64,000 bases of DNA, taken from NCBI GenBank assembly GCA_036429605.1, contig CM071589.1:1922001-1986000 (forward strand), in the 5' to 3' direction. A model generated the notes under the pieces. The model was not told the origin of the DNA. It ran no database searches and worked only from the letters and a program-made list of their open reading frames with translations. This document shows, one piece after another, positions 1 to 10,084 of the stretch; the stretch's first letter is position 1, and each line of letters opens with the position of its first letter. This DNA comes from Cladobotryum mycophilum. Taxonomy: Eukaryota > Ascomycota > Sordariomycetes > Hypocreales > Hypocreaceae. Position numbers and translations under genes: made by a program.

Positions 1-1072
1 AATCTGCCATTACCTTTCGGATGGCATCATGAGGGACCTTTGATGAGGATGGACCAGCGTAATTCCATTATCATCACCATTGTTCATGAGTCTTCTGTAC
101 ATCACGAGTGTGTGAAAATGAAACAGTGTAATTCTTTTAAGACATTTCTGGTAGATGTTTTAGGTTTATAATGAACATTGTTCGTAGCTGGTTAGAATCT
201 GATTTTCTACTTCTTTTTGAGACAAGGACATGCAGCGCCTTTTTTTTTTTTTTTGGGAACGTGCCTGCCTTGCCTGATGAGAAGTTTTAATCGAACCAAG
301 TGTTTAGTATATGAGATCGTGAGCGAGCTAATAAATAATTCATAATTTATTCTGCCATTGTTTAACCACCCTATCATTACTTGCAAGTTCACCAAACCGA
401 CTGGAAGGTCGAGGTATATAGGGTAGCTATCTGCCATCTGTTGTAACCTCGTCCGGTCTGTCGGAAGCGAGATCCGAGAATAGGTATTGTTGATACTACA
501 TTTGAGTGGAAGTGGTGCGTGTTAATGGTTCAGAACTAGGAAAGAAATAGTAACCAACATCTAGTGTAATGGATGCAATGGAACTCTTGGTAGACTTGGA
601 CACTGCTGACCCCCCTGGTTCTTCAACCCCTCAACCCCACTGGTGTTACTGATGGTGCGCCTTTTCAGAAAATGGGCTGTTCAATAGCGGGGATCTAATT
701 CTTTATTGGTTCAAAGACAGCAGAGAGAGCCCTGGAGTCGTACTAATGCCGGGCGTTGGGCCATGGATCGATGGACTTTTGCCGGATCCACGTCAGGCTG
801 GAATGCACCCGTAGACCTGAAATGGATCTCCAGGCCTATGGATTGGTGGGTAAGAGCTGGTGCTGAGCCACCCATCTGAGGCAAGATTGGATGCTTACGA
901 GAATGGAGGGGTTAATGTTGATACCAACCACATATATGAATTGGTAACCTGGGTAAGACATCGCGAGGAGTTTCGTCTTTGCACTCCTTTCCTTCATACA
1001 TCACTCACAACTTATACTTCATCTTGACGTTCCTGTTTATTTGAGAATTCTTCGACTTTAGTACAAGCAATC
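1..1072. other. Intergenic, upstream of the PLP enzyme
   Basis: I see no convincing gene here. Open frames are short and do not resemble known families. A run of about 17 T lies near 238-254. The last 150 bases are pyrimidine-rich, as is common in a fungal 5' leader, and end in the ATG at 1073. The stretch probably holds the promoter of the downstream gene and perhaps the 3' end of a gene outside the window. Confidence 0.5.
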
Positions 1073-2857
1073 ATGGTTGTCCTGAGACCGCAGTCTGAAT
1101 GGGGCCACGCGCCACCCCCTCAAACCCCCTACAGCATCATGACCAACATTCCAGGTTGGGATATGCTTCGAGGTGTCCGAGAAGGAGACATGTCGCCTCT
1201 GGCCAAGGTCGTTCACTTTTATCCTCGTTTCGCCCCCTGGCTTACGCTGCCCAAGTGAGTTTCCTTTGGTCAGACTATGTGCACGCCAGTAACTAATCAA
1301 CTCGTAAGCTTGGTCAAGAGATATCCAAGAGATTGGGGATAGAGGGCAAGCGCATCATGATCTATCTCAATCCCATCACGTGGGAATATACTCGCCGTTT
1401 TGTAGCGGCCAAGGCGCGAGGTCCCAAGGCCATCAGCCCCGATGATCTGATACTCAAGTGTGTTGATGTCGCTGGTCACAGGATTTATTGTATCCTGTTC
1501 GATCCCGCGCACACGCCGGCCATCATGGCTAGTTGGGGAAACCCGGGAATTGGCATCTCCATCAGGGGCGCAGAGGAACTGCTCAAGAATATCGACACCT
1601 TTGTCGAGGTGCCATTTGACGATCTAAAGAATCCTCCCAAGCCAACCTGGACCCCTGAAAGTCCGGTTCACCAGGCCCTGAGAGAGCGTGTTCATGAGCT
1701 CGTTCATCACGCAACCATTGATCCCGCAAAAGTCACGAGTCAGCCCAAGGACGTCTACGTCTACCCCACGGGGATGGCTGCCGTTTTCCACACCACGAAC
1801 AATTTGCTTGAATACCGTCCCGGCCACCCGGTCATTCTTGGTGTTGTCTTTCACAGCACGCATCATCACCTGGAAGAAGAGAATCATGATACTTGGAAGC
1901 ATTTCGGCAAGGTAGACGACCAGTCTCTGGATGAGATGGAGACGTGGTTGGAAGAGGAGATCAAAGCGGAGAAGCCAGTGAACTTTGTCATAGTCGAAAC
2001 TCCCGGAAATCCCACTCTCGATACTCCCGACCTTCCTCGCCTCAAGAAGCTCGTAAGTCCTTTTTAGGCTGTTGTGGGGTTGTGTAGATTGACTGCTGAC
2101 ATCTTCACTCATTTAGTCTGAGAAATATGGCTTCGTCCTCATCATCGACGACACCGTTGGTGGTTTCGGCAACATCGACGTCTTTGCGTATTCAGACATT
2201 CTCCTCACTTCGCTCACCAAGTCTTTCAATGGAAAAGGTGATTGTCTTGGTGGCTCCATTGTGCTGAACCCGCTCTCACCACACTATAATGCGCTCTCTT
2301 CCTTATTCGCCGCCAACCACCACAACGAACTCTTCACCGCCGACGCCGAGGTCCTTCTCAACAATTCCAAAGAGTTTTTCCCCCGAACGCAAATCCTCAA
2401 CCGCAACGCCGAGGCCATGGCGAATTTCCTTCAAAAGTGTGCCGACGACCCCGATTCACCTGTCGTCAAGGTCCGATACCCTACCTTACTGCCCAGCAAA
2501 GGCCATTACGATGCAGTCAAGCGTCGCAGCACACCAGAGCTTCCGGAGCCAGGATACGGGTGTCTCCTGACGCTCGATTTCGAGAGCACTGCTACGGCCA
2601 AGGCCTTTTACGATCGCTGCGGATTCTACCCCAGCCCGCATCTGGCGGGCCATGTAACTCTTACCTTTGCGTATAACATGTTCTTGTTTGGTAAAGAAGA
2701 CAAGGAGAGGGAGTATTTCAGAGGCCTTGGTGTCAAGGAGGAGGGGATCAGAATCTCAGCCGGTCTGGAGGATGTGCAAGATTTGATTGATACGCTTCAG
2801 GACGGGCTCGAAGCTGCGATTGAGGCGAAGAAGAACCAAGGAGACATCAAAAACTGA
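1073..2857 (+). CDS. Cystathionine gamma-synthase-like PLP enzyme, frame broken at the first splice donor
   Basis: This is a Cys/Met metabolism PLP-dependent enzyme of the trans-sulfuration group, expected to act in the cytosol on homoserine- or cysteine-derived substrates. Exons are about 1073-1255, 1309-2052 and 2117-2857, giving about 555 residues. Visible features are the substrate/PLP region YPTGMAAVFHTTNNL, the segment VETPGNPTLDTP, the cofactor-binding aspartate in LIIDDTVGGFG, and the Schiff-base lysine in SLTKSFNG (about residue 344). The second intron (gtaagt...tttag) is clean and in phase 0. The first is not: the donor reads CCCAAGTGAGT, and the best exon 2 frame (LGQEISKRLGIEGKR) needs exon 1 to end on a complete AAG codon, that is AAG|GTGAGT with one more G. 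As written, only a downstream acceptor at 1330-1331 keeps frame, and it loses about eight family-like residues. Family assignment is firm; exact substrate is not. Confidence 0.85.
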
Positions 2858-3173
2858 GGTAGATGTGTATGAAGCGCAATACATAGTGTTGGTCTCAACC
2901 GCGGTTCAAAGTCAGATGAATAAATGTAACCTATAGAAAAGGGATTTATTCGAAAAAAGGATTCAGCTGCCTAAATTTCTTAGTTCGATGTGAAATATTC
3001 AGTTGCCATTGGGCGGCATGCTCTTGTTGGTTGTGTCGCTGAGGCGCAGCTTATGTATAAAGGAGGCCTCGGCCCCAAGTTAGCTCTCTCGTCACCCTGC
3101 TTTCATCTTCCTTTCTCTGTCGTGATATAAAAGACCGCCGGCATCAATCGAAACCTCCATCTACCAGAAAGAA

Positions 3174-4358
3174 ATGGGGGATAATTCTGAAACCAAGAAT
3201 GGCGCAGACCAGATCGATCCAAATATTTGGTGGGGCATTGATGATGACCTAACTGTTTACTCAATCTATGGTGATGGTGATGGTGACAAGGGAGGGTCTT
3301 ATATCTATTTTTCTTTCAGGGGAAAACTAATTCATGTGTCGGTCTTCCCTCCTTCTCTGGAGAAAAGCGATGGTTCCCATAGTGAGGGAAAGCAGCAGAT
3401 TGAAGCCCACGCCTTTGATCTTTTCTGGGAAATTCTTGATGAAGAGAGTGAAGAGCACTATACTGATATAGAAGACAAGATTCTTCTGATCATTCTTGAA
3501 GCAGGGAAACCTCTGTTGAAACGATTACCTGCCGAAGAGCTGAGTGATAAGCAATGCCTGCACTCTCAGCTTTTTAGGGAGATCCTGATGTATCGTTTGA
3601 TCGAAGGCTCTGATGACAAGCCGTGCCTCATACCCATCTCTGCTGGTGAGGCCTATCGAGCGCCTGAGGCTTATGCCGAGATTCGTGAAGATGAGGATAT
3701 CCGACGGGCAATCGTTGATACCATTCCTCAGTATTCGTCAAGGGATATACGCCTTTCAACTTTCTTCACGCAGGGGGCGAACTCGGTTGAGGACAACATC
3801 CACATCAACGGCCAAGAGATGCATTGCAAAGCCTCGGGTGAATCACTCTGGCCTGAGTCCGGCCTGGGCCGAGAAATCAGAGTACTCTCCCCAATACAAA
3901 GGATCTTCAAGCAGGGCGGCCAGGGACTCTCCATACAGATACCTCTGCTCCTCGGGTACATCAAACATGCCGAGACAGGCCGGATTGTGGGCACCCTGAC
4001 CAAGCCCATTAGCGGCAGGATCCTGCAATGGATCGGCATCGCTGATACGGATATAGAAACCAAGAGGAAATGGGCGTCCCAGATCCGAGAGCTTGTCCGC
4101 GAGCTCCATGCCTCTGGGGTAACCTGGGGGAGCGCCCGGCCATCTAACCTTGTCGTCGATAAGAATGATGACGTGTGGCTGTACGACTTCCAGGGAGGTT
4201 GCGATCAACGATGGATGGACATGGAGTTGTACAATACAATTAAAGGCGATGATCAGGCTGTTGGGAGGATCATTGAATTCTTAGACATTGGAGAGGCTCC
4301 CGCGCCTCTTGCGGAAGCAGTGGATGGATTGCAACGAGTGAGAGAAGCCCATATATGA
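3174..4358 (+). CDS. Fungal kinase-fold protein, probable pseudokinase
   Basis: An uninterrupted frame of 394 residues. The C-terminal half has the layout of a small fungal protein-kinase-like family: a lysine in the strand-3-like segment MHCKASG, a hinge-like stretch LLGYIKHAETGRIVG, and a C-lobe with LHASGVTWGSARPSN followed by LYDFQGG. The usual catalytic loop is WGDxKPxN; here the aspartate is serine (S320) and the lysine is arginine. The DFG motif reads DFQ (D338 kept, G to Q at 340). I infer impaired or absent phosphotransfer and a possible binding or regulatory role. The N-terminal 150 residues are acidic and not recognised. A TATA-like sequence (gatataaaa) lies about 50 bases upstream of the ATG. 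A damaged paralogue follows about 0.6 kb downstream, suggesting tandem duplication. Confidence 0.75.
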   Translation: MGDNSETKNGADQIDPNIWWGIDDDLTVYSIYGDGDGDKGGSYIYFSFRGKLIHVSVFPPSLEKSDGSHSEGKQQIEAHAFDLFWEILDEESEEHYTDIEDKILLIILEAGKPLLKRLPAEELSDKQCLHSQLFREILMYRLIEGSDDKPCLIPISAGEAYRAPEAYAEIREDEDIRRAIVDTIPQYSSRDIRLSTFFTQGANSVEDNIHINGQEMHCKASGESLWPESGLGREIRVLSPIQRIFKQGGQGLSIQIPLLLGYIKHAETGRIVGTLTKPISGRILQWIGIADTDIETKRKWASQIRELVRELHASGVTWGSARPSNLVVDKNDDVWLYDFQGGCDQRWMDMELYNTIKGDDQAVGRIIEFLDIGEAPAPLAEAVDGLQRVREAHI

Positions 4359-4985
4359 AGAACGAGACTTCTTTCTAAATAATCTCGACACATCTACCAC
4401 ATACCTAGGTAAACGGATGGCGTGATTAGTTTCCTCCGTCTTTTTACCCGTTTGAAGTTTTCAATATGCAATGTCTAGATTGTAATCTACAAAACTCGAT
4501 ATAGTCAGCAGCAAGAATTAGAAAAGAACAAAAGAGTCATATTGATCGCATACAGTAAAAGTAAGTCTGGCCAGCCTATTCTTTATTATCCAACTCGATA
4601 AACCCCCCATGTTTTGCCATCGAATAGCTTTCATGTTAAGACCTCCAACGACACAGTTCCAGCGATTTGGCCACTGCCTGTTACCAATATGGTAAAGCGT
4701 AGCTACTTTCGTCCACCTACTAAGCTTCATCGAATCAGGCTTTTCTGTTGGTTCTGCGGTTCCTCACGCGCGCGTCTATAACCCCCCCCCCAAAATTTCA
4801 CCACCGTTTCAAGCAAACGCGACATTCACAAGCCCAACTCCCATGTTCCCAATAGTAAAAAGGTTATCATTCTAGCATCTACCTCTCTTTAAACTTGATA
4901 GAGACTGGAAGGCATCTCAATCCCATTCACAGCGATTCAGTTTACTTCCTCAATCCTCATCTACAAAAAAAAAAAAAAAGAATGG

Positions 4986-5680
4986 TCCTGAGATACTTAC
5001 CTACCAGCTGATTGAGGGAGAAGATGTGAAAGCCTCTCTCATATTAATACCCCCGAGTGAGGCCTATGCACAACCTCCGATTCAAGAGGGACTTACGACT
5101 TTCAACCCAATCAAACATCATATTGATGAGAGTCTTCCTCAGTACTCATCAAAAGGAAACACGGATACTAAAGTCATTCGCCCGTGGATCAAGCAATACC
5201 GTCTGCAAAGTCCTCATCAACGGCCAAGAAATGCTCTGCAAAGCCACCGGAGGAATCCTAGACCCCGGAGCCGGCGTAGGAAAAGAAATAGTCAACCTCG
5301 GAAATATGCAGAAGCTCCTGAAGCAAAACCCAGGGGCCTTGGCACGTGTCCCCCATTGCTAGGCTACGTCAAGCACGCAGAGACGAACCGCGTCATTGGC
5401 CCGCTCCGAGAGTGGCTACCGAGCGAGCGCCTCCGGGACTTTGAAATTGCCCACACGGAAATAGACAGAAGGAGGAAATGGGCACGCCTCGCAACTCATA
5501 TGGGGCGACGGCAAGCCCGCCAACATCATCATCGACGAGAGGGGCGACGACGCATGGCTGATCGACTTTGGGGGCGGTTACACCAACGGCTGGGTGGACA
5601 GGGATCTGGAGAACACGGTGGAGGGGGATAAGCAGGCCGTTGAGAACATTAGAAAGTGTCTGGACGTTGGGCGATGCTGA
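4986..5680 (+). pseudogene. Decayed paralogue of the upstream kinase-fold gene
   Basis: Segments in three frames match the second half of the gene at 3174-4358 in order: EILTYQLIEGEDV and LPQYSSKGN (from about 4986), then VLINGQEMLCKATGG (about 5215), then LLGYVKHAETNRVIG (about 5355), then WGDGKPANIIIDE and LIDFGGG (about 5505-5580), ending in a TGA at 5678-5680. There is no matching N-terminal half; the homology starts just after a poly-A run at about 4963-4978. One frame change near 5345 sits in a run of five C and would be healed by a sixth C. Another lies near 5160. Near 5495 a stretch equal to about 11-12 residues before the catalytic loop is missing, which a homopolymer error cannot explain. 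This copy kept the canonical catalytic aspartate and DFG that the intact gene lost. Confidence 0.75.
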
Positions 5681-7279
5681 ACGAAGGCAGCGTGGTATCG
5701 TCTACAGCTACAGACCAGTTCTGCTTATACAGTCGAGCATTCTTTGACTGCTACAGTAGTGTTGTCAACTTCTACCGGGGGGGGGTAATTAATCTACTCA
5801 CTGACATAAATACTTCCAAATACTCACAAGAACCTCAAGAAACTTCAAGTACAACCACAAAATCCAGCGCAAGCAAGGCTATTTACTCAAGATACCACAT
5901 CCATCGCCCCCCCCGGGTGCCCATATTTCTCGTCATCCTATCCTAGACATGCAATTACTACACAACGGCACCCGTCATTCCAAAGAAAAAGAAAAGAAAA
6001 GAAAAACGTGAGACCTCCACACAACCTCCCCTAAAACCTTCTTTTACGCCCATTTCTTCACACATCTCATTCGTCACAGCGTGTCGTAATAACTCTCTTA
6101 TCTTACCATTGCATAAGGTTGTGCCGAAGCCCGAGACAAGGGAGTTGTCATGTCATGCTTTCCCGGCCTGACAATCCAATCTATCTAATCCCTTCTCTCT
6201 TCCCTCCCTCCTCCTCCTCTTCCCCCCCCCTGACATACATACATAGTACAAATCGCCTCATTATGACACAGACCAACGATAAAGAATAAAATTACCGATT
6301 GTGTACATGCTTGTAAGATCTGCCATGCGATGTAATGTGTCAGCAATTAATTAGTAATGACAACGGAACGACTAGGTGGGCATGTAAACGGGCGTTTTCC
6401 CACGGTATCCACTTTACTCCTATCAGTAGTTAAAATCACGAACCAACAACAACGCAATCATACGATGATGCATGTAGCAGATTCCTCATTTTGGGCATAT
6501 CTCTCTGTTCATGCCAAAAAAAAAAAAAAAAAACCATACATCCATCCAAAGCACCTCTATCCACATCTACACGCTCCCCACGAAATATCGGTGAGCAAAC
6601 TTTTGGCTCGAGTCGTATTCAGATGCCCCCATCCCGCTGTTACACCAGGATGTGTGCAACTACGGAGTTTGCGTGTTGGTTATTATGTCTCCGTGAAATC
6701 TCGCTCAAACTAAATAATATGCATGGTCAGACAAGACAAGACCAACATGCCCAAACCCGCGCGAACAGGGTTTACACAAAAAAACAACAACAACGAGCCG
6801 TTTTTATACAAGTATGCTCGCTCGTTTATTTAAACTCCTCCGGGCGGGACGCTCCGCCCCGTAGAAATGTTGTAGGTACTCCGTAGAATGCCAGAATGTT
6901 CCAAAAGAGTAATAGTAATAACTATAATAATTTAATAATTTCTCCGTAGATCGCCCTGGCCTGGAATGTTTGATGGATCCCAAACCTCTTTCTACTCAAT
7001 TCGCCAGGTCGCAAAAAAAGCCCTGCAGATGAGAGATTTACTCGTTCCAGTTTTGTCTCGCTAAAAAGCTTGTGTAGGAGTAGACATGTCATATCTGTAA
7101 TAACATAAAATTCCCCTGTTCTGTACGCAACATTTACTCTTTCTGTTCTATTTATCCAAGCGATGAGACAGGGGGGCCAAGTGGTCCATACATACAGCCC
7201 TACAAGGAAGCTCCCGGGGTCCCCCCTTGACTTTCACCAGTACATGTGGGATCCAACCTCCCGCGCGATGACCCGATGT
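5681..7279. other. Intergenic, low-complexity
   Basis: No supported gene. The region holds short A, C and GA runs, including a poly-A of about 18 near 6514-6532 and A/G-rich sequence near 5980-6006. Open frames are short and of unnatural composition. It separates the kinase relic from the 3' end of the minus-strand sulfotransferase-like gene. Confidence 0.5.
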
Positions 7280-8119
7280 CTAGTGATCCAAAAGTTCCAA
7301 CACCCGATACTTCTTTACCATGGCCCACGACGCATAACCCAGGCCAGCTGCGCCAATCAGCCATGGAATGAGCACCTTCACTCCGTCACTCAGCTGCTTT
7401 CTATACACCTCCATCATCTTGCTCTTCAGGGCCGCCGACTCGTTCACCCATGGGAACTCGGCGTCCGGCACCGGCTTGCCCAGGAACTCGCACAGCGGCT
7501 CCCACCCAGAGCCCAGCTTGTAAACAAGCAATCGCTCCGGGGGCACCAGTTCCTGGATCCTGCGGTTGTGTCTGTCGTATATTCTTCGCGTGTTCTTCCT
7601 CATGGTTGCCTCATCTTGGGCTTCAAAGAGCCCCTGCATTGACTTGAACGTTGCTTTAGACACAACAGAGCCTGTGAGCTTCTCGAATTGGCGAGAGAGA
7701 GCCACTAGGGGATGGTATACAATGTCAATCACACCGTTGACGCTCTTGTTCCATTTCTCAAAGTCTCGAATAACAAGTATGACCTTGGCTTCGGGGTAGG
7801 CCTGGATAAGCTCGTGTCCAAAGAAGCTCGCAGCATCCGTTGCGCCTTCGAAATCCCCAAAGACTTCATCCCAGTCTTCTCGGGTGAAAGGCTTCCCTGT
7901 ATAGGTGGGCAGCGTAGGAAATGTCGCATCGCAGGCGCGATCAATAATCTCCCATTCTTTGTTCAGCCTTGGGGTGCCAATAGAGTGGATGGCATGATGA
8001 ATGTCCTTGTATCCAATGATTCTCAGTGCCTCGCACATTGAAAGCGAGCCGGTTCGAAGTAGGCCCAGCGATAGGACCTTCATCTCTCGTTGTGCCAGAG
8101 GCTTCTGTGATGAAGCCAT
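7280..8119 (-). CDS. Sulfotransferase-like P-loop protein with C-terminal membrane segment
   Basis: A single-exon gene of 279 residues starting at the ATG at 8119 (MASSQKPLAQREMK). The frame extends further upstream, but the longer version would add an unrelated N-terminus, so I chose this start. It belongs to the fungal sulfotransferase-like P-loop family (often Sulfotransfer_4, PF17784). The nucleotide-binding segment is LGLLRTGSLSMCEALRIIGY near the N-terminus, followed by KPFTREDWDEVFGDFEGATD and the conserved ILVIRDFEKWNKSV. The C-terminus has a hydrophobic stretch, VLIPWLIGAAGLGYASWAM, followed by KK, which looks like a tail anchor. Members of this family are mostly uncharacterised, so a true sulfotransfer reaction is not shown. 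The nearest gene is the dioxygenase transcribed away from it, 857 bp off, so the two could share an upstream region. Confidence 0.8.
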   Translation of the reverse strand: MASSQKPLAQREMKVLSLGLLRTGSLSMCEALRIIGYKDIHHAIHSIGTPRLNKEWEIIDRACDATFPTLPTYTGKPFTREDWDEVFGDFEGATDAASFFGHELIQAYPEAKVILVIRDFEKWNKSVNGVIDIVYHPLVALSRQFEKLTGSVVSKATFKSMQGLFEAQDEATMRKNTRRIYDRHNRRIQELVPPERLLVYKLGSGWEPLCEFLGKPVPDAEFPWVNESAALKSKMMEVYRKQLSDGVKVLIPWLIGAAGLGYASWAMVKKYRVLELLDH

Positions 8120-8976
8120 GGTTGGTAGACCTGATGAGTTGTTGGATCGTGAAAAGAAGTTGTGTAGAGAGGTATGTAGGTTGTTAGATCGATAGACCGG
8201 ACTAGTTGGAAGTAATTGATCCCAACAGCAAAAGGAACGAAACCCGCCTTTATAGTCGTTTGTCCGGCAACGAGCTCTCGTACACATTCGGGAATATAAT
8301 ATCAACACTCAATCAATGCTACTGCATGATCAGTTTCGGTCTAGTTCATCGACAATCAACGCCTGCTCTATTGCTTCTTGTCTTCAAAGGCCCACATCTT
8401 CGCCGGGCGAGTCCCGCGTCTTACGTGCCAAGGCGGGCATCCTTGCCATCCAGTGCGAATAGCTGTCAACCCTTGTGGTTGCGACTCAGCCTCCTTAAAC
8501 AAAGTTTCAAACTTGAATGCAGTAGATACGTACAAGTATCTAGTACGTACAGATAGAACGCCATTGGTCTTCTCGAATGTGAATGTGTGCTAATTTAGCC
8601 TATTTTGGTCATTTTTTGGAGAAGCCGTTGTGAGTCTCCCAAAAACTTCCCCTTTCGGTATATATTGTGAGATTCCACTTATTTCATTGTGTCCGTCATG
8701 TTCAGCTCTCCTGGGCAGTTGTAAGTTCTCCAAATATTTACCAGCCTCAGGATAGCTTCAACTTCAAAACACCATGTTCTCAATGTATTGCCTCGAAAAG
8801 GGCTGGACCGTTGAGAGAGGCTTCAACCACATGACACAATAATCGTAGTCGCCATGTGAGCATAAATACCTTCGTTTTTGCCCTTTGGAGAAGAAAAATT
8901 GATCTTCGCCAAGTGAAAAGAAGTTCAGCATTGCATACTTCTGCACCAATCGTTCGCCAGCTGTCTCCTATCAACC
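8120..8976. other. Divergent intergenic region between sulfotransferase-like gene and dioxygenase
   Basis: This 857 bp lies between two divergently transcribed genes and should contain both promoters. No gene is supported in it. I could not identify a convincing site for the nearby Zn2Cys6 regulator. Confidence 0.45.
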
Positions 8977-10055
8977 ATGACTTACACCGCATATTTAGCG
9001 GGGACAACACACCCTACTCAGACCGGTACGACATATCCCACGGAAGCTGGAACTCAAATCGTCACCGTCTCCGCTCTGGACCCAGCAACAGATGCCGCTC
9101 TCTTAGAGTCTATTCTGCAGCGAGATGGAGCCGTCATTGTGAGGTCCTTGGTTCCTCAATCACTGTGTCAGCAGATCAAGGAAGATCTCAAGCCCCTTTT
9201 TGACTCAGATACACCTGACGCAGCGGGCTTCTTTCCAAAGTCAACCAAGCGTGCACATGGAATTCTTGCTCGCTCAGATGCGAGTGCCGAGCTTGTGCTG
9301 AACCCCCTCTTCCAAGGGGTTGCTGAAAGGATGCTGATTAGCAAGTACACGTATTGGGAGGGTCAGGAGCAGAAGACGGTGGCAGCAAAGCCACAGATTA
9401 CAAGTATTGTCGGTTTCAGAGTTGAGCCCGGGGGCTCGCAGCAAGCTCTTCACAGAGATGATGCCGATTATCATACTCGAAACTGTGACATGCCTGTAAT
9501 GCTTGCATGCGTAACGGTATGAAAGACCATGTCTCAATTAGTATCAGGAAGTTGTGGTATTTCCAACAGCTAACTCATCAAACCATAGGCACTTTCGAGG
9601 ACAACAAGAGCCAATGGCGCAACCGTCGTCATCCCCAAGAGCCATTTGTGGGGCCCCGACAGATGCCCTCTTGACAAGGAAGCCATTTCGGCAGAGCTTG
9701 AAGTTGGGGATGCCGCAATATTCGTGGGCAATGTGTATCATGCCGGAGGATCAAACACTACAACGTATGTACATATAACAGCCTCACAGGCAGTCGCTTC
9801 ATGACACTGACTTATTTACTCAGCGACGAGGCGCGCGAAACGATTGGTGTCTTCATGTGCAAAGGAACTCTGAGACAGGAGGAGAACCAGTACCTGGAGC
9901 TACCCCCAAATGTTGCCATGGCTCGAGGCTTCTCGCCGCAGCTACTTCGCCTGCTCGGATACGGCATCTGCCCTCCCGCTCTAGGACTATACAAGTACAA
10001 GGATCCCATGGAGGAGATCTTTCACGTTCTCGATGAAGAGACTGTTCGGAGATAA
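8977..10055 (+). CDS. Phytanoyl-CoA dioxygenase family (PhyH) Fe(II)/2-oxoglutarate enzyme
   Basis: Three exons, 8977-9516, 9589-9764 and 9824-10055, encode 315 residues. The introns have consensus ends (gtatga...atag and gtatgt...ctcag), and the phases join without loss. The iron triad is visible: HRD at residues 159-161 (ALHRDDADYH) and the distal histidine 231 in VYHAGGSNTT. The segment GATVVIPKSHLWG is the usual PhyH stretch before the distal histidine. The family hydroxylates or otherwise oxidises many substrates, often in fungal secondary metabolism; the substrate here cannot be told. There is no signal peptide or peroxisomal C-terminus (it ends VRR). The stop codon faces that of a Zn2Cys6 regulator 29 bp away, so the two transcripts very likely overlap. 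Confidence 0.88.
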
Positions 10056-10084
10056 AAACGCCATCGAATCCACTTCTTCGAATC

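Noticed and set aside
1624..2112. Long minus-strand frame opposite the PLP enzyme
   Set aside because: It lies fully antisense to a clear coding exon and has no family-like features.
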